DNA of 33,341 bases, taken from Prolixibacteraceae bacterium. Its GTDB lineage: Bacteria; Bacteroidota; Bacteroidia; Bacteroidales; Prolixibacteraceae. Where the stretch lies: the NCBI GenBank assembly GCA_003516705.1, contig DPCJ01000175.1, positions 876 through 34,216 on the forward strand, in the 5' to 3' direction. Below the pieces are notes generated by a model, which worked only from the letters and a program-made list of their open reading frames with translations, searched no databases and was not told where the DNA came from. Every line of letters begins with the position of its first letter. The stretch's first letter is position 1. Positions 1-7,192 of the stretch are shown in pieces. The position numbers were made by a program, and so were the translations under genes.

Positions 1-1
1 A

Positions 2-634
2 ATCCGTTCGCTGAATTTTCAACATCAATACCGTTCAACTTACAATGTGGGTTCGTTTCTTACCAACCTCAAATACGATGAGGAAGGCGACGGATTCAGT
101 TACATTCGAGACATTGCCGAGAATTTTATACCTGCCTACGATTTTAACTCAGTAAATATCATGGAAACTTTCAGTCCGCTGATTAATGTGGATGTGATGT
201 GGATGAGCGACCTGACCACGCGAGGCGAGATAAAACGAACCCGAAACCTGAACCTTGCATTTGCCAACAACCAGCTTACCGAAACTTTGAGCAGCGAATA
301 CACGCTCGGCGTTGGCTACCGATTTACGCAAATGGACCTGATTATTAAAACAAAACGAAAACAACAAGCCTATTCAAACGACCTGAATATACGTGCCGAT
401 TTCTCGTTCAGAAAAAATAAAACGCTGCTGCGCCAGCTCGATGAAGACAAAAACCAGCTCACTGCCGGACAAAGTGCATTTACAATAAAAACTTATGCCG
501 ATTACATGCTGAGCGACCGTTTCCAGATGCGTGTTTTCTTTGATAAAATCATCAATACACCTTATACATCTTTATCGTTTGCCACATCAAATACAAACAT
601 CGGGGTAAGTTTCAGATTTACACTGGCACAATAA
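2..634 (+). CDS. sprA: SprA (SOV), type IX secretion outer-membrane translocon, C-terminal fragment
   Basis: The frame is open from base 2 of the window, so this is the 3' end of a longer gene; the GTG at 47 is not a real start. The roughly 210 visible residues match my memory of the end of SprA/SOV, the very large (about 2400-residue) beta-barrel that forms the T9SS outer-membrane channel and is needed for gliding and protein export in Bacteroidota. Diagnostic stretches are the NLAFANNQLTET region, 'ADFSFRKNKTLLRQLDEDKNQ' with the following TAGQ, and the closing beta-strand ending in FRFTLAQ, an aromatic-rich C-terminus typical of an outer-membrane barrel. A T9SS cargo gene lies downstream (21912-23318), consistent with a working system. 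The identity rests on recalled family patterns. Confidence 0.82.
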   Translation: MRSLNFQHQYRSTYNVGSFLTNLKYDEEGDGFSYIRDIAENFIPAYDFNSVNIMETFSPLINVDVMWMSDLTTRGEIKRTRNLNLAFANNQLTETLSSEYTLGVGYRFTQMDLIIKTKRKQQAYSNDLNIRADFSFRKNKTLLRQLDEDKNQLTAGQSAFTIKTYADYMLSDRFQMRVFFDKIINTPYTSLSFATSNTNIGVSFRFTLAQ

Positions 635-665
635 AAACAAGTTCAGAATTGGTTCACATTTGAAA

Positions 666-704
666 AACTTTTTTCAGGCTTTATTGTTTTTTCAGAAAAA
701 AGTT
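666..704. promoter_or_regulatory. Perfect 10-bp inverted repeat spanning the trp promoter
   Basis: AACTTTTTTC at 666-675 is the exact reverse complement of GAAAAAAGTT at 695-704, with a 19-base loop. It lies 31 bases after the sprA stop and encloses the proposed -33 element of the trp promoter, ending just before the -7 element. It could be a weak sprA terminator (the stem has few G/C pairs) or an operator. Neither role is shown. Confidence 0.4.
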
Positions 705-712
705 CATATTTG
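683..712 (+). promoter_or_regulatory. Candidate Bacteroidota promoter for the trp operon
   Basis: ATTG at 683-686 and CATATTTG at 705-712 are separated by 18 bases. Each differs by one base from the known Bacteroidota consensus (TTTG at -33, TAnnTTTG at -7). Transcription would start near 718-720, about 12 bases before the first leader peptide, a fitting position for an attenuated operon. Confidence 0.5.
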
Positions 713-730
713 CAAAACGAATAAACAACT

Positions 731-784
731 ATGATTAAAAATACAAATACAATATGGCTTCCGTGGTGGGGTCTTCTTACGTAA
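731..784 (+). CDS. trp leader peptide 1 (three Trp codons)
   Basis: This is a 17-codon frame, MIKNTNTIWLPWWGLLT followed by TAA. It carries TGG codons at 755-757, 764-766 and 767-769. Trp is normally rare, so three in 17 residues directly before a terminator and trpE is the signature of a ribosome-sensing leader peptide. The Trp codons lie inside strand 1 of the predicted attenuator, so ribosome stalling here would free strand 2. The peptide itself probably has no other function. Confidence 0.85.
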   Translation: MIKNTNTIWLPWWGLLT

Positions 785-848
785 GCGAGGAGTTAAAGAG
801 CCATATTGGTATTTTTTAAGAATATACAAAATGAGCCTGCTCCTTTAA
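750..848 (+). promoter_or_regulatory. Attenuator 1: strand 1:2 and antiterminator 2:3 pairings
   Basis: Strand 1 (750-759, CAATATGGCT, covering the first Trp codon) is the exact complement of strand 2 (799-808, AGCCATATTG), 10 base pairs. Strand 2's left part (793-801, TTAAAGAGC) can instead pair with strand 3 (839-848, GCTCCTTTAA) with one bulged base; strand 3 overlaps the left arm of the terminator at 836-863. This gives the classic four-strand switch. A ribosome stalled at Trp codons masks strand 1, 2:3 forms and transcription continues; with ample Trp, 3:4 forms and transcription stops. The pairings are read by eye and no folding energy was computed. Confidence 0.75.
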
Positions 849-863
849 AGAGCAGGTTTTTTT
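836..863 (+). terminator. Intrinsic terminator of trp attenuator 1
   Basis: CCTGCTC (836-842) and GAGCAGG (850-856) form a perfect 7-bp stem around a 7-base loop, followed by seven T residues (857-863). It lies between leader peptide 1 and leader peptide 2, so transcripts ending here would carry only the first leader. Confidence 0.85.
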
Positions 864-876
864 ATAAAAAAGAAAA

Positions 877-936
877 ATGAAACAAGTACAAAATACAAAT
901 TGGTGGTGGTGGCACAACAACTTTTTACAACCGTGA
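877..936 (+). CDS. trp leader peptide 2 (four consecutive Trp codons)
   Basis: This 19-codon frame reads MKQVQNTNWWWWHNNFLQP and ends in TGA. Four TGG codons in a row occupy 901-912. The sequence before the Trp run (AAATACAAAT) also occurs before the Trp codons of leader 1, suggesting the two modules arose by duplication. It is followed 33 bases later by a second terminator hairpin and then trpE. A run of four Trp codons is hard to explain except as a Trp sensor. Confidence 0.85.
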   Translation: MKQVQNTNWWWWHNNFLQP

Positions 937-968
937 AGAGAGGAAACGCTATTGCCATAAAAAGCAGG

Positions 969-1005
969 AAAACGGCTCATCGAATCACGGTGAGCCGTTT
1001 TTTTT
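969..1005 (+). terminator. Intrinsic terminator of trp attenuator 2
   Basis: A long stem (969-982 with 988-1001, including the core AACGGCTCA/TGAGCCGTT and one T-G wobble) closes on a 5-base loop and runs into eight T residues (998-1005). trpE begins 41 bases later. A possible competing pairing is ACCGTGA at 930-936 (ending in the leader stop codon) with TCACGGT at 985-991, 7 perfect pairs. It invades mainly the loop side of the hairpin, so the antiterminator here is less clear than in attenuator 1. Confidence 0.85.
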
Positions 1006-1046
1006 ACTCAAATTTTGACAAAAACAAAAACTTATAAATAATAAAA

Positions 1047-2456
1047 ATGGAAAAACTCAATTACAAACCAATCGTCAGAAAAATACTGGCCGACACGGTG
1101 ACGCCGGTCAGCATTTACCTGCGCCTGCGAACGCTTTATCCAAAAGCCATTCTTTTGGAAAGTTCCGATTACCACGGCAACGAAAATGCGTATTCGTTTA
1201 TCTGTTTCAGTCCGGTGGCCTGTTTTACAGTAACCAACGGCGAAGTGACAAAAGAACTTCCGGGAGAGAAAAAGGAGGTTTATTCGCTTTCCGAAGGCAA
1301 AAAGCTGGACGATGAACTCGACCGGTTTTTCAAAACTTTCAATGTCGATTCCTCTGAAATTGAACTGCCTGCCAACGGGTTGTTTGGTTACCTGAATTTC
1401 GATGCCATTCAGCATTTCGAAACCATCCGGTTTTCTTCGCCCAAAAAAGAAGAATACCAGATTCCGGAAGTGAAATACTGTTTTTACAAATATGTGGTTG
1501 CCATCGACCATCATAAAAACGTGATTCACATGGTTGAAAACCTGCTCGAAGATGAAAAATCGCAAATGGATTATATTCATCACCTGCTGGTAAACCTCAA
1601 TTTTTCAACGGCTAAATTTAAACCTGTTGGCGAAGAAACTTCGAACATTACCAACGACGAATACAAATACATGGTAACCAAAGGCAAGGAACACTGCTAC
1701 CGTGGTGATGTTTTCCAGATTGTACTGAGCCGTCAGTTTGCCCAGGAATACGAAGGCGACGATTTCAATGTTTACCGCTCGCTGCGCTCCATCAATCCTT
1801 CGCCTTATCTTTTTTATTTCGATTACGGAACCTACCGCATTTTTGGGTCAAGTCCGGAAGCTGAATTACGCATCAAAAACAACAAAGCTTACATTCATCC
1901 CATTGCCGGAACTTTCAAACGCACCGGAAACGATGAGCAGGACCGCGAACTGGCCGAAAAACTGAGCAAAGACCCGAAGGAAAATGCCGAACATGTGATG
2001 CTGGTTGACCTCGCCCGCAACGACCTCAGCCGCAATGCCGACAATGTAATTGTGGAAACCTACCGCGAAGTCCAGTTTTATTCGCATGTAATTCACCTCG
2101 TTTCGCAGGTTTCAGGCGAAATTACGCCAGACACCAACCTCATCAAGGTTTTAGGTGAAACTTTCCCGGCAGGTACACTTTCAGGAGCGCCAAAATACAA
2201 AGCCATGGAACTCATCGACAAATACGAAAATCAGAACCGTGGTTATTACGGTGGCTGCATCGGGTATTTAGGGTTTGACCGTTCATTGAATCATGCGATT
2301 ATGATTCGCTCGTTCCTGAGTAAAAACAACAGACTGTTTTACCAGGCAGGCGCCGGAATTGTTGCCAACTCGCAGGAAGAAAGCGAATTGCAGGAAGTAA
2401 ACAACAAACTGGCTGCCCTCAAAAAAGCCATTGAAATGGCGAAAGAGATTAATTAG
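1047..2456 (+). CDS. trpE: Anthranilate synthase component I
   Basis: TrpE converts chorismate and ammonia (from glutamine via TrpG) to anthranilate, the first committed step of tryptophan synthesis, in the cytoplasm. The 469 residues are the expected length. LLESS at residues 36-40 corresponds to the tryptophan feedback-binding motif of TrpE, arguing against isochorismate or aminodeoxychorismate synthase. The chorismate-binding domain shows FGSSPEAELRI near residue 266, PIAGTFKRTG, DLARNDLSRN, AGTLSGAPK near 375-383 and GAGIVANS near the end. The start ATG follows the second attenuator and an A-rich stretch without Shine-Dalgarno, normal for Bacteroidota. It is the first structural gene of the operon; trpG follows after 41 bases. 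Confidence 0.97.
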   Translation: MEKLNYKPIVRKILADTVTPVSIYLRLRTLYPKAILLESSDYHGNENAYSFICFSPVACFTVTNGEVTKELPGEKKEVYSLSEGKKLDDELDRFFKTFNVDSSEIELPANGLFGYLNFDAIQHFETIRFSSPKKEEYQIPEVKYCFYKYVVAIDHHKNVIHMVENLLEDEKSQMDYIHHLLVNLNFSTAKFKPVGEETSNITNDEYKYMVTKGKEHCYRGDVFQIVLSRQFAQEYEGDDFNVYRSLRSINPSPYLFYFDYGTYRIFGSSPEAELRIKNNKAYIHPIAGTFKRTGNDEQDRELAEKLSKDPKENAEHVMLVDLARNDLSRNADNVIVETYREVQFYSHVIHLVSQVSGEITPDTNLIKVLGETFPAGTLSGAPKYKAMELIDKYENQNRGYYGGCIGYLGFDRSLNHAIMIRSFLSKNNRLFYQAGAGIVANSQEESELQEVNNKLAALKKAIEMAKEIN

Positions 2457-2497
2457 TACAAAGTATTTAGTAGTGAGTATTTAGAAAGAAGAAGAAC

Positions 2498-3064
2498 ATG
2501 AAAATAGTAGTAATAGATAATTACGATTCGTTTACTTACAACCTGGTGCACGCCATCAAAAAAATAACTGGCCTGCCGGTTGATGTTTTCCGCAACGACG
2601 AAATTACTCTCAGCGACCTTGAAAAATACGACAAAATTGTGTTGTCGCCCGGCCCCGGAATTCCCGAAGAAGCTGGTTTGTTACTGGATATCATCAAAGA
2701 ATTAGGGCCAAAGAAAAGTATGCTGGGCGTTTGCCTGGGGCACCAGGCCATCGGTGAGGCTTTTGGCGGAAAACTGCACAACATGAACAAGGTGTTGCAC
2801 GGTGTTGCCACCCCGGTTACACTCACCGAAAATAAATCGGAACTTTTTGAAGGATTACCTGCAACTTTCGAGGTGGGACGCTATCATTCGTGGATTGTGG
2901 AAAAAGAAAATCTGCCCGATTGTTTCGAGGTTACCAGTTACGATAGCGAAGGCCTCATCATGTCGATGCAGCACAAAGAGTACGATGTTCAGGGTGTTCA
3001 GTTTCACCCCGAATCGGTTCTTACCCCGCTTGGCGAAGAAATTTTGAGGAATTGGTTGAAATAA
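2498..3064 (+). CDS. trpG: Anthranilate synthase component II (glutamine amidotransferase)
   Basis: This class I glutamine amidotransferase subunit of 188 residues hydrolyses glutamine and channels ammonia to TrpE. The catalytic triad is visible: Cys79 in GVCLGHQ, and His170 and Glu172 in QFHPES. The oxyanion-hole region SPGPGIP lies at 50-56 and the N-terminal DNYDSFTYNL motif is typical of TrpG/PabA. PabA is nearly identical in sequence, and the protein may also serve p-aminobenzoate synthesis, but the position directly after trpE makes TrpG the proper name. A 187-base spacer with several small hairpins separates it from trpD. Confidence 0.96.
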   Translation: MKIVVIDNYDSFTYNLVHAIKKITGLPVDVFRNDEITLSDLEKYDKIVLSPGPGIPEEAGLLLDIIKELGPKKSMLGVCLGHQAIGEAFGGKLHNMNKVLHGVATPVTLTENKSELFEGLPATFEVGRYHSWIVEKENLPDCFEVTSYDSEGLIMSMQHKEYDVQGVQFHPESVLTPLGEEILRNWLK

Positions 3065-3251
3065 GCTCAAAACCCCTCCCTGCCCGACTTCGTCATTCAG
3101 GCAGGCTGACCTCACCGAAGGTGAAGAATTTGAATAACCTCGGGATTCATCCCGGGGACAAATGAGTAAGATAGTAAAAAGGTGCGTTCACCAAAGCTTA
3201 AAAAAGCGCCGGCCAACCACGCACCGCAAAACAAAAGCTGATTAGAACAAC
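3065..3251. repeat. Hairpin-rich trpG-trpD spacer
   Basis: No coding frame is supported here. Small inverted repeats are visible: CCTGCC/GGCAGG (3079-3084/3100-3105), TCACC/GGTGA (3112-3116/3120-3124), CCTCGGGA/TCCCGGGG (3138-3145/3150-3157, one wobble) and GGTGCGT/ACGCACC (3181-3187/3219-3225). None has a T-run, so they are not terminators. They look like intergenic repeat debris and may affect mRNA stability between the two genes. Confidence 0.5.
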
Positions 3252-4238
3252 ATGAAAAACACATTAGAATACTTATTTGCAGGCAACACCCTCACCCGCG
3301 CTGCAGCCAAAGAAAGCCTGCTCGCTGTGGGAAAAGGTCTGCACACCGAGGTTGAGTTTGCCTCATTCCTGACGGTCTTTAAAATAAGACCTATTACTTC
3401 AGATGAACTTGGTGGTTTCCGTGATGCCATGGACGAGCTAAAACTCAATATTGATTTGTCGGAATACAATGCCATTGATATTGTTGGCACAGGCGGAGAC
3501 GGAAAAAACACGTTCAATATTTCAACACTGGCCTGTTTTATTCTGGCAGGTGCCGGGGTAAATGTCACCAAACATGGCAATTACGCGGTTTCGTCAACCA
3601 GTGGCTCGTCAAATTTGCTAGAATTGCTGGGCTACAAATTCAGCAACGACCCTGAGAAACTGAAATCGGACCTCGACAAAGGGAACTTCTGTTTTTTTCA
3701 CGCCCCGCTGTTTCATCCGGCCATGAAATACATTGCACCTGTGCGCAGGGCATTGAAAGTGCAGACATTCTTTAACATTCTCGGGCCAATGGTAAATCCG
3801 TCGTCGCCAAAATTCCAGGTACTCGGTGTAAATAACCGCGAAAATTTCAATCACTATAAAAATGTGTATGAAACGCTCGATGTAAATTATGCCATTATCA
3901 ACAGTACCGATGGTTACGACGAAATTTCTCTCACCGACGACACTTTTGTCGCAACAAATCACCGCGAAATCTGCATTACGCCGTCCGATTTCGGGTTTGA
4001 AAAAATTCATCCTGAAAAAATTTTCGGGGGAAATTCGGTGGATGAGGCAGCAAAGATTTTTTTGAATATATTAGAAGGAACCGGAACAACAGAACAAACC
4101 AATGTTGTGATTGCCAACGCGGCAGTGGGACTAAATGTTGTTTTCCCGGAAAAAGATTTAAAAACATGCGTTGGAATGGCCGCCGAATCGCTGAAAAGCG
4201 GACGTGCACTGGCAAAACTGAAAGCAGTAACAACTTAG
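3252..4238 (+). CDS. trpD: Anthranilate phosphoribosyltransferase
   Basis: TrpD transfers the phosphoribosyl group of PRPP to anthranilate, the second pathway step. The 328 residues show the family's pyrophosphate and anthranilate motifs: GTGGDGKNTFNIST starting at residue 79, KHGN at 107-110, SSTSGSSNLLELLG shortly after, and the HPAMKYIAPVRRALKVQTFFNILGPMVNP stretch (quoted as two pieces, HPAMKYIAPVRRAL and FFNILGPMVNP). DGYDEISLT around residues 218-226 is also typical. The gene is a stand-alone TrpD, not fused to TrpG as in enterobacteria. The next gene, trpC, follows across a 101-base spacer filled by a dispersed repeat. Confidence 0.97.
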   Translation: MKNTLEYLFAGNTLTRAAAKESLLAVGKGLHTEVEFASFLTVFKIRPITSDELGGFRDAMDELKLNIDLSEYNAIDIVGTGGDGKNTFNISTLACFILAGAGVNVTKHGNYAVSSTSGSSNLLELLGYKFSNDPEKLKSDLDKGNFCFFHAPLFHPAMKYIAPVRRALKVQTFFNILGPMVNPSSPKFQVLGVNNRENFNHYKNVYETLDVNYAIINSTDGYDEISLTDDTFVATNHREICITPSDFGFEKIHPEKIFGGNSVDEAAKIFLNILEGTGTTEQTNVVIANAAVGLNVVFPEKDLKTCVGMAAESLKSGRALAKLKAVTT

Positions 4239-4319
4239 CTGTCATTTCGAAGGAGGTACGACTGAGAAATCTCTGGCTTCAATGAACAGATTTCTCCTCG
4301 CTCACTCGTCGAAATGACA
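4239..4319. repeat. Dispersed Bacteroidota palindromic repeat, copy 1 (trpD-trpC spacer)
   Basis: Outer arms TGTCATTTCGA (4240-4250) and TCGAAATGACA (4309-4319) are perfect reverse complements, and inner arms GAGAAATCT (4264-4272) and AGATTTCTC (4288-4296) are as well. The unit fills nearly the whole spacer. Further copies occur at 5134-5239 and, with a degraded left arm, at 19661-19734. I recall similar repeats in other Bacteroidota genomes. Confidence 0.85.
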
Positions 4320-4339
4320 AAAGAAAAAAGCAAACAACA

Positions 4340-5125
4340 ATGAATATTCTCGACAAAATTATCGAAGCAAAAAAAACCGAAATCGCCCACCAAAAATCGG
4401 TGGTTGATTTGGAAATGCTGAAAGCAATTCCTGATTTCGACCGGAAATGTATTTCGCTGAAAGCCGGTTTACTGAAAAAAGGTTCTTCAGGAATTATTGC
4501 CGAATTTAAACAACAATCGCCATCAAAAGGAATCATTAACGCACAGGCAAAAGTGGAAGAAGTTACCAAAACTTACGCTGATGCCGGTGCGGCAGGTTTG
4601 TCGATTTTAACCGAGCCAAAATTTTTTGGTGGTTCGCAGGCCAATCTTATCAAAGCCCGCGAAACCAATCCCGAAATTCCGATTCTTCGCAAGGATTTTA
4701 TGATTGACCCGTACCAACTGGTGGAGGCAAAAGCTTATGGCGCCGATGTAATTTTACTGATTGCTGAATGCCTTGGAAAAGAGCAGGCTGAAATGTTGGC
4801 AAAAGAAGCTAAAAGTCTCGGAATGGAGGTTTTAATGGAGATTCACAACGAAGAAGAGCTCGCAAAAATCAACGATTTTGTGGATATTGTGGGAATCAAC
4901 AACCGCGATTTGAGGACTTTCGAGGTGGATATTGAAACCTCGGTTCGGCTGGGAAAACAGATTCCTGAACGGTTTGTAAAAATCTCGGAAAGCGGGCTGA
5001 GTGGCGCCAAAGAAATTCATTATCTCCGCAAAAACGGGTTCAAAGGTTTTTTAATTGGCGAAACATTTATGAAAACCGACAACCCTGGCGAAGCCTGTAA
5101 AAAGTTTATTGAAAGATTGAGGTAG
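4340..5125 (+). CDS. trpC: Indole-3-glycerol-phosphate synthase
   Basis: TrpC closes the indole ring, converting CdRP to indole-3-glycerol phosphate with loss of CO2 and water. It is a TIM barrel of 261 residues, normal for a monofunctional enzyme. Catalytic residues are visible: Glu55 and Lys57 in IIAEFKQQSPSKG, Lys118 in LRKDF, Glu143 in IAECL, then GINNRDL and the phosphate-binding SESGL. It is not fused to TrpF, which follows as a separate gene after 127 bases holding repeat copy 2. Confidence 0.97.
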   Translation: MNILDKIIEAKKTEIAHQKSVVDLEMLKAIPDFDRKCISLKAGLLKKGSSGIIAEFKQQSPSKGIINAQAKVEEVTKTYADAGAAGLSILTEPKFFGGSQANLIKARETNPEIPILRKDFMIDPYQLVEAKAYGADVILLIAECLGKEQAEMLAKEAKSLGMEVLMEIHNEEELAKINDFVDIVGINNRDLRTFEVDIETSVRLGKQIPERFVKISESGLSGAKEIHYLRKNGFKGFLIGETFMKTDNPGEACKKFIERLR

Positions 5126-5133
5126 CTTTTCGG

Positions 5134-5239
5134 CTGTCATTTCGAAGGAGGAACTACTGAGAAATCTTATACTTTGAAATGCTGACAAAAAAAGAGGAAA
5201 GCAATAAAGAACAGATTTCTCCTATCGTCGAAATGACAG
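5134..5239. repeat. Dispersed palindromic repeat, copy 2 (trpC-trpF spacer)
   Basis: CTGTCATTTCGA (5134-5145) and TCGAAATGACAG (5228-5239) are perfect 12-bp arms. Inner GAGAAATCT and AGATTTCTCC segments repeat those of copy 1. The interior is longer than in copy 1 and AT-rich. The first bases (CTGTCATTTCGAAGGAGG) match copy 1 exactly. Confidence 0.85.
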
Positions 5240-5252
5240 AAAACTAAAAACG

Positions 5253-5879
5253 ATGCAACGAAAACTCAAAATAAAAGTGTGCGGAATGAAATACACCGTC
5301 AACCGCGAAGCTGTTGAAAAACTGCCGGTCGATTGGCTGGGTTTTATCTTTTATCCACAGTCAAAACGGTTTGTGGGAGCCGACCCTGAGCGGTTTTTAT
5401 TTGATTCAGAAAAGCCAAAAGTGGCGGTTTTTGTCGATGAAAATGCTTTCGAAATATTGGCATTGGCAAAAAATTTTGATTTTTCGATGGTGCAATTGCA
5501 TGGGAAAGAAAACCCAAAAACATGCCTGATGCTCAAAAACCAGGGGCTGAAAATCATCAAAGCTTTTAGTGTTGACGAAGACTTTGATTTTGAAACAACG
5601 GCTGCCTTTGAAAAAGCCGCCTCCCTGTTTCTTTTCGATACAAAAACAGCGCAGCACGGCGGCTCGGGGCAAAAATTCGACTGGAAACTGCTGGATAAGT
5701 ACTCGGGGCACACTCCCTTTTTATTGAGTGGCGGAATTGGACCGGATGATGCTGAAGAAATTCTGAAAATCAACCACCCGAAACTTACAGGGATTGATTT
5801 AAACAGCGGTTTTGAAGACGCTCCCGGACTAAAAAACATTGAAAAACTGAAGGATTTTATTACAAAAATAACGCTGTGA
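5253..5879 (+). CDS. trpF: Phosphoribosylanthranilate isomerase
   Basis: TrpF performs the Amadori rearrangement of phosphoribosylanthranilate to CdRP, the substrate of TrpC. The 208 residues form a short TIM barrel. The catalytic Cys10 lies in KVCGM, the catalytic Asp129 in LFDTKT followed by HGGSGQKFDW, and the phosphate-binding LSGGIGPDDA comes near the C-terminus. GFIFYPQSKRFV in the first third is also diagnostic. The gene is in its usual place between trpC and trpB. Confidence 0.96.
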   Translation: MQRKLKIKVCGMKYTVNREAVEKLPVDWLGFIFYPQSKRFVGADPERFLFDSEKPKVAVFVDENAFEILALAKNFDFSMVQLHGKENPKTCLMLKNQGLKIIKAFSVDEDFDFETTAAFEKAASLFLFDTKTAQHGGSGQKFDWKLLDKYSGHTPFLLSGGIGPDDAEEILKINHPKLTGIDLNSGFEDAPGLKNIEKLKDFITKITL

Positions 5880-5880
5880 C

Positions 5881-5923
5881 CTATGTGCCTATATGGTTTA
5901 TTTCTCACCACATAGGCACATAG
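5881..5923. repeat. Hairpin repeat in the trpF-trpB spacer
   Basis: A 17-base left arm (5881-5897, beginning CTATGTGCC) pairs with a right arm (5907-5923, ending GGCACATAG) with one mismatch around a 9-base loop. No T-run follows, so it is not a terminator. Similar CACATAG palindromes recur in Bacteroidota intergenic regions as far as I recall. Confidence 0.75.
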
Positions 5924-5947
5924 AACACATAAGAAAATAGCACAAAA

Positions 5948-7129
5948 ATGAAATATACAGTAAACGAAAAAGGATATTACGGCGAGTTTGGCGGGGCGTG
6001 GATTCCCGAAATGATGTACACCAACATCGACGAGTTGAAGCGCCGCTACCTCGAAATCATCAATGCCTATGATTTTAAAGCCGAATTCAACCAGTTATTG
6101 AAAGATTATGTGGGCCGCCCGTCGCCGCTCTATTTTGCAAAGCGACTTTCGGAACATTATGGCTCAAAAATCTTTCTGAAACGCGAAGACCTCAACCACA
6201 CAGGTTCGCACAAACTCAACAATACGGTGGGGCAAATTCTTTTAGCCCAGAAACTTGGTAAAACACGTATTATTGCCGAAACAGGCGCGGGTCAGCATGG
6301 CGTTGCCACCGCCACCGTTTGTGCGCTGAAAGGGTTGAAATGTGTGGTTTACATGGGAGCGCTCGATGTGTCGCGGCAGGCACCCAATGTAAAAAAGATG
6401 AAGATGCTTGGCGCCGAAGTGGTGCCGGTTCACAGTGGTAACAAAACGCTGAAAGACGCCACCAACGAGGCCATGCGCGACTGGATTAGCAACCCGGTTG
6501 ACACACATTATATTATTGGCTCCGTTGTGGGGCCTCATCCTTATCCCGACATGGTGGCAAGGTTTCAATCCATCATCAGTGCCGAAATAAAAAGCCAGTT
6601 GCTGGAGCAAACCGGCAGCGAATTACCGACACGGGTGCTGGCTTGTGTGGGTGGCGGAAGCAATGCCGCCGGCGCCTTTTATCATTTTCTCGACGACGAA
6701 CAAGTGGAACTGATTGGCGTGGAAGCCGCTGGAAAAGGAGTGGACACGCCCGAAACTGCCGCAACGTTGACGGTTGGTTCACCCGGAATTCTGCATGCTG
6801 CCAAAACCATGCTCATGCAAAACGAAGATGGTCAGATTACCGAACCCTACTCCATTTCGGCCGGGCTCGACTACCCCGGAATCGGGCCGTTGCACGCACA
6901 TCTTTTTAAAACAGGAAGGGCGAAATACCTGGCTGCCACCGACACAGAAGTGCTGAAAGCCGCGTTGTTGCTCACACAACTCGAAGGCATCATTCCTGCG
7001 CTTGAATCGGCGCACGCGTTGGCTGCCCTCGAAAAAATAAAAATGAAACCGGAGGATATTAATGTCATCAATCTTTCGGGCAGCGGCAACAAGGATATGG
7101 AAACGTATCTTGAATATTTTGGATATTGA
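5948..7129 (+). CDS. trpB: Tryptophan synthase beta subunit
   Basis: TrpB is the PLP enzyme that condenses indole with serine to give tryptophan, working as an alpha2-beta2 complex with TrpA. The 393 residues are full length. The PLP lysine is Lys89 in HTGSHKLNN. Also visible are AETGAGQHGVATAT, the phosphate-binding GGGSNAAG, PGIGPLHA, and the C-terminal NLSGSGNKDM. The motif set is that of the TrpB1 type that partners TrpA. Unusually, its partner gene is not adjacent: a DUF6624 gene separates them by 731 bases. Confidence 0.98.
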   Translation: MKYTVNEKGYYGEFGGAWIPEMMYTNIDELKRRYLEIINAYDFKAEFNQLLKDYVGRPSPLYFAKRLSEHYGSKIFLKREDLNHTGSHKLNNTVGQILLAQKLGKTRIIAETGAGQHGVATATVCALKGLKCVVYMGALDVSRQAPNVKKMKMLGAEVVPVHSGNKTLKDATNEAMRDWISNPVDTHYIIGSVVGPHPYPDMVARFQSIISAEIKSQLLEQTGSELPTRVLACVGGGSNAAGAFYHFLDDEQVELIGVEAAGKGVDTPETAATLTVGSPGILHAAKTMLMQNEDGQITEPYSISAGLDYPGIGPLHAHLFKTGRAKYLAATDTEVLKAALLLTQLEGIIPALESAHALAALEKIKMKPEDINVINLSGSGNKDMETYLEYFGY

Positions 7130-7134
7130 TATTT

Positions 7135-7165
7135 GAGTACAGAGTAGTGAGATTTTAGTAGTGAG
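7135..7165. repeat. Spacer repeat GTAGTGAG, shared with the trpE-trpG spacer
   Basis: GAGTAGTGAG and TTTAGTAGTGAG (7154-7165) form an imperfect tandem. The same 12-mer TTTAGTAGTGAG occurs at 2466-2477 just after trpE, where AGTATTTAG is also doubled. The function is unknown; it may be a degraded small repeat used as operon spacer. Confidence 0.5.
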
Positions 7166-7192
7166 AAAAGAAAAAAAGAGTCAAATACAGTT

